This document shows positions 63,843 through 64,000 of a stretch of 64,000 nucleotides of DNA, piece after piece. The first letter of the stretch is position 1, and each line of letters opens with the position of its first letter. Below the pieces are notes generated by a model. That model had not been told where the DNA came from. It searched no databases and saw only the letters and a program-made list of their open reading frames with translations. The position numbers were made by a program, and so were the translations under genes. Source of the DNA: Mycobacterium sp. WUMAC-067 (GTDB lineage: Bacteria; Actinomycetota; Actinomycetes; Mycobacteriales; Mycobacteriaceae); the NCBI RefSeq assembly GCF_020217485.1, contig NZ_JAEKMI010000023.1:1-64000 (forward strand), given 5' to 3'.

Positions 63843-64000
63843 ATGATCAACGGCGAGACGAGCGGCCAGTGGCGGCGGGGACTGCGCTACACCTTTGGCG
63901 CCGCTCTACTCCTTCTTGCGGCGGTAGCAACTTCGGTCGGAGTGCAGTGGTACCTGTCCCTGATCGCATTCTGCGCGGCACTCATGTTCATCCTCGGAAG
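63843..64000 (+). CDS. Membrane protein, partial at window end
   Basis: Starts at ATG 63843, 17 nt after the previous stop, and is open to the end of the window (52 codons seen). MINGETSGQWRRGLRYTFGA is followed by a hydrophobic stretch (ALLLLAAVATSVGVQWYLSL). It resembles the start of the preceding gene (PKLRYAVGGALCLLAGINVL), so it is probably a second copy. Confidence 0.7.
   Translation, partial: MINGETSGQWRRGLRYTFGAALLLLAAVATSVGVQWYLSLIAFCAALMFILG

Overview
The window is GC-rich actinobacterial chromosome. Gene content and order match, from memory, the Mycobacterium tuberculosis segment from dnaK (Rv0350) to lpqL (Rv0418) read backwards: position 64000 lies on the dnaK side and position 1 on the lpqL side. 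F420-dependent glucose-6-phosphate dehydrogenase, PknG/GlnH/GlnX, HspR with its inverted repeats, TtfA and 54-bp MIRU-like repeats all indicate a Mycobacterium, probably a slow grower of the M. avium complex type. No rRNA, tRNA, CRISPR array, prophage or insertion sequence was seen.

Layout. 0-5.4 kb: two tandem LpqL-like M28 lipoproteins (one with its metal site destroyed), two small membrane proteins and a tandem pair of small secreted proteins. 5.3-9.7 kb: SGNH hydrolase, then thiG-thiS-thiO behind a TPP riboswitch, divergent thiE, and mutT3. 9.8-14.4 kb: glnX-glnH-pknG, one operon with 1-nt overlaps. 14.5-18 kb: an AbiEi/DUF559-type protein and a DUF1800/DUF1501 pair. 18-22.3 kb: ackA-pta and fgd1. 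22.5-25.2 kb: metallo-hydrolase, acetyltransferase, methyltransferase, DUF3054. 25.2-29.7 kb: an SDR/acyl-CoA dehydrogenase/TetR operon ending in a secreted protein. 29.7-30.5 kb: an AT-rich gap with an apparent 40-residue secreted peptide gene. 30.5-36.9 kb: ndhA, metZ, rhodanese, purT, a hotdog thioesterase and purA. 37-44 kb: secreted histidine phosphatase, Rv0358-like protein, rip2, CDF metal exporter behind a perfect palindrome, DUF3151, Rv0361-like protein, fba and a DedA protein. 44-50.6 kb: a fused succinyl-CoA:3-ketoacid CoA-transferase, GH76 glycosidase, RNA methyltransferase, lipoprotein, pyrE, SDR and ttfA. 50.7-60.6 kb: clpB, a DUF3060 protein, a type II flavohaemoglobin, an aldose epimerase and dnaK-grpE-dnaJ1-hspR, with HspR-type (HAIR) operators at clpB and dnaK. 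60.6-64 kb: a lipoprotein, then a mycobacterial accessory cassette: a helical/glycine-rich protein, a frameshifted gene and two related membrane proteins, the last cut by the window end.

How it fits together: the dnaK operon and clpB form the HspR heat-shock regulon; glnX-glnH-pknG is an amino-acid sensing and kinase module; ackA/pta, fgd1, ndhA and fba are central energy metabolism; purA/purT, pyrE and the thi genes are biosynthetic. The most unusual signals are the LpqL paralogue lacking four of five zinc ligands, a 54-bp repeat unit apparently inserted in frame in pta and also present as a tandem pair upstream of fgd1, a MIRU-like tandem repeat between thiO and thiS, the tiny secreted peptide gene, and the palindrome in front of the metal exporter. 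Comparisons with M. tuberculosis are from memory and were not computed.
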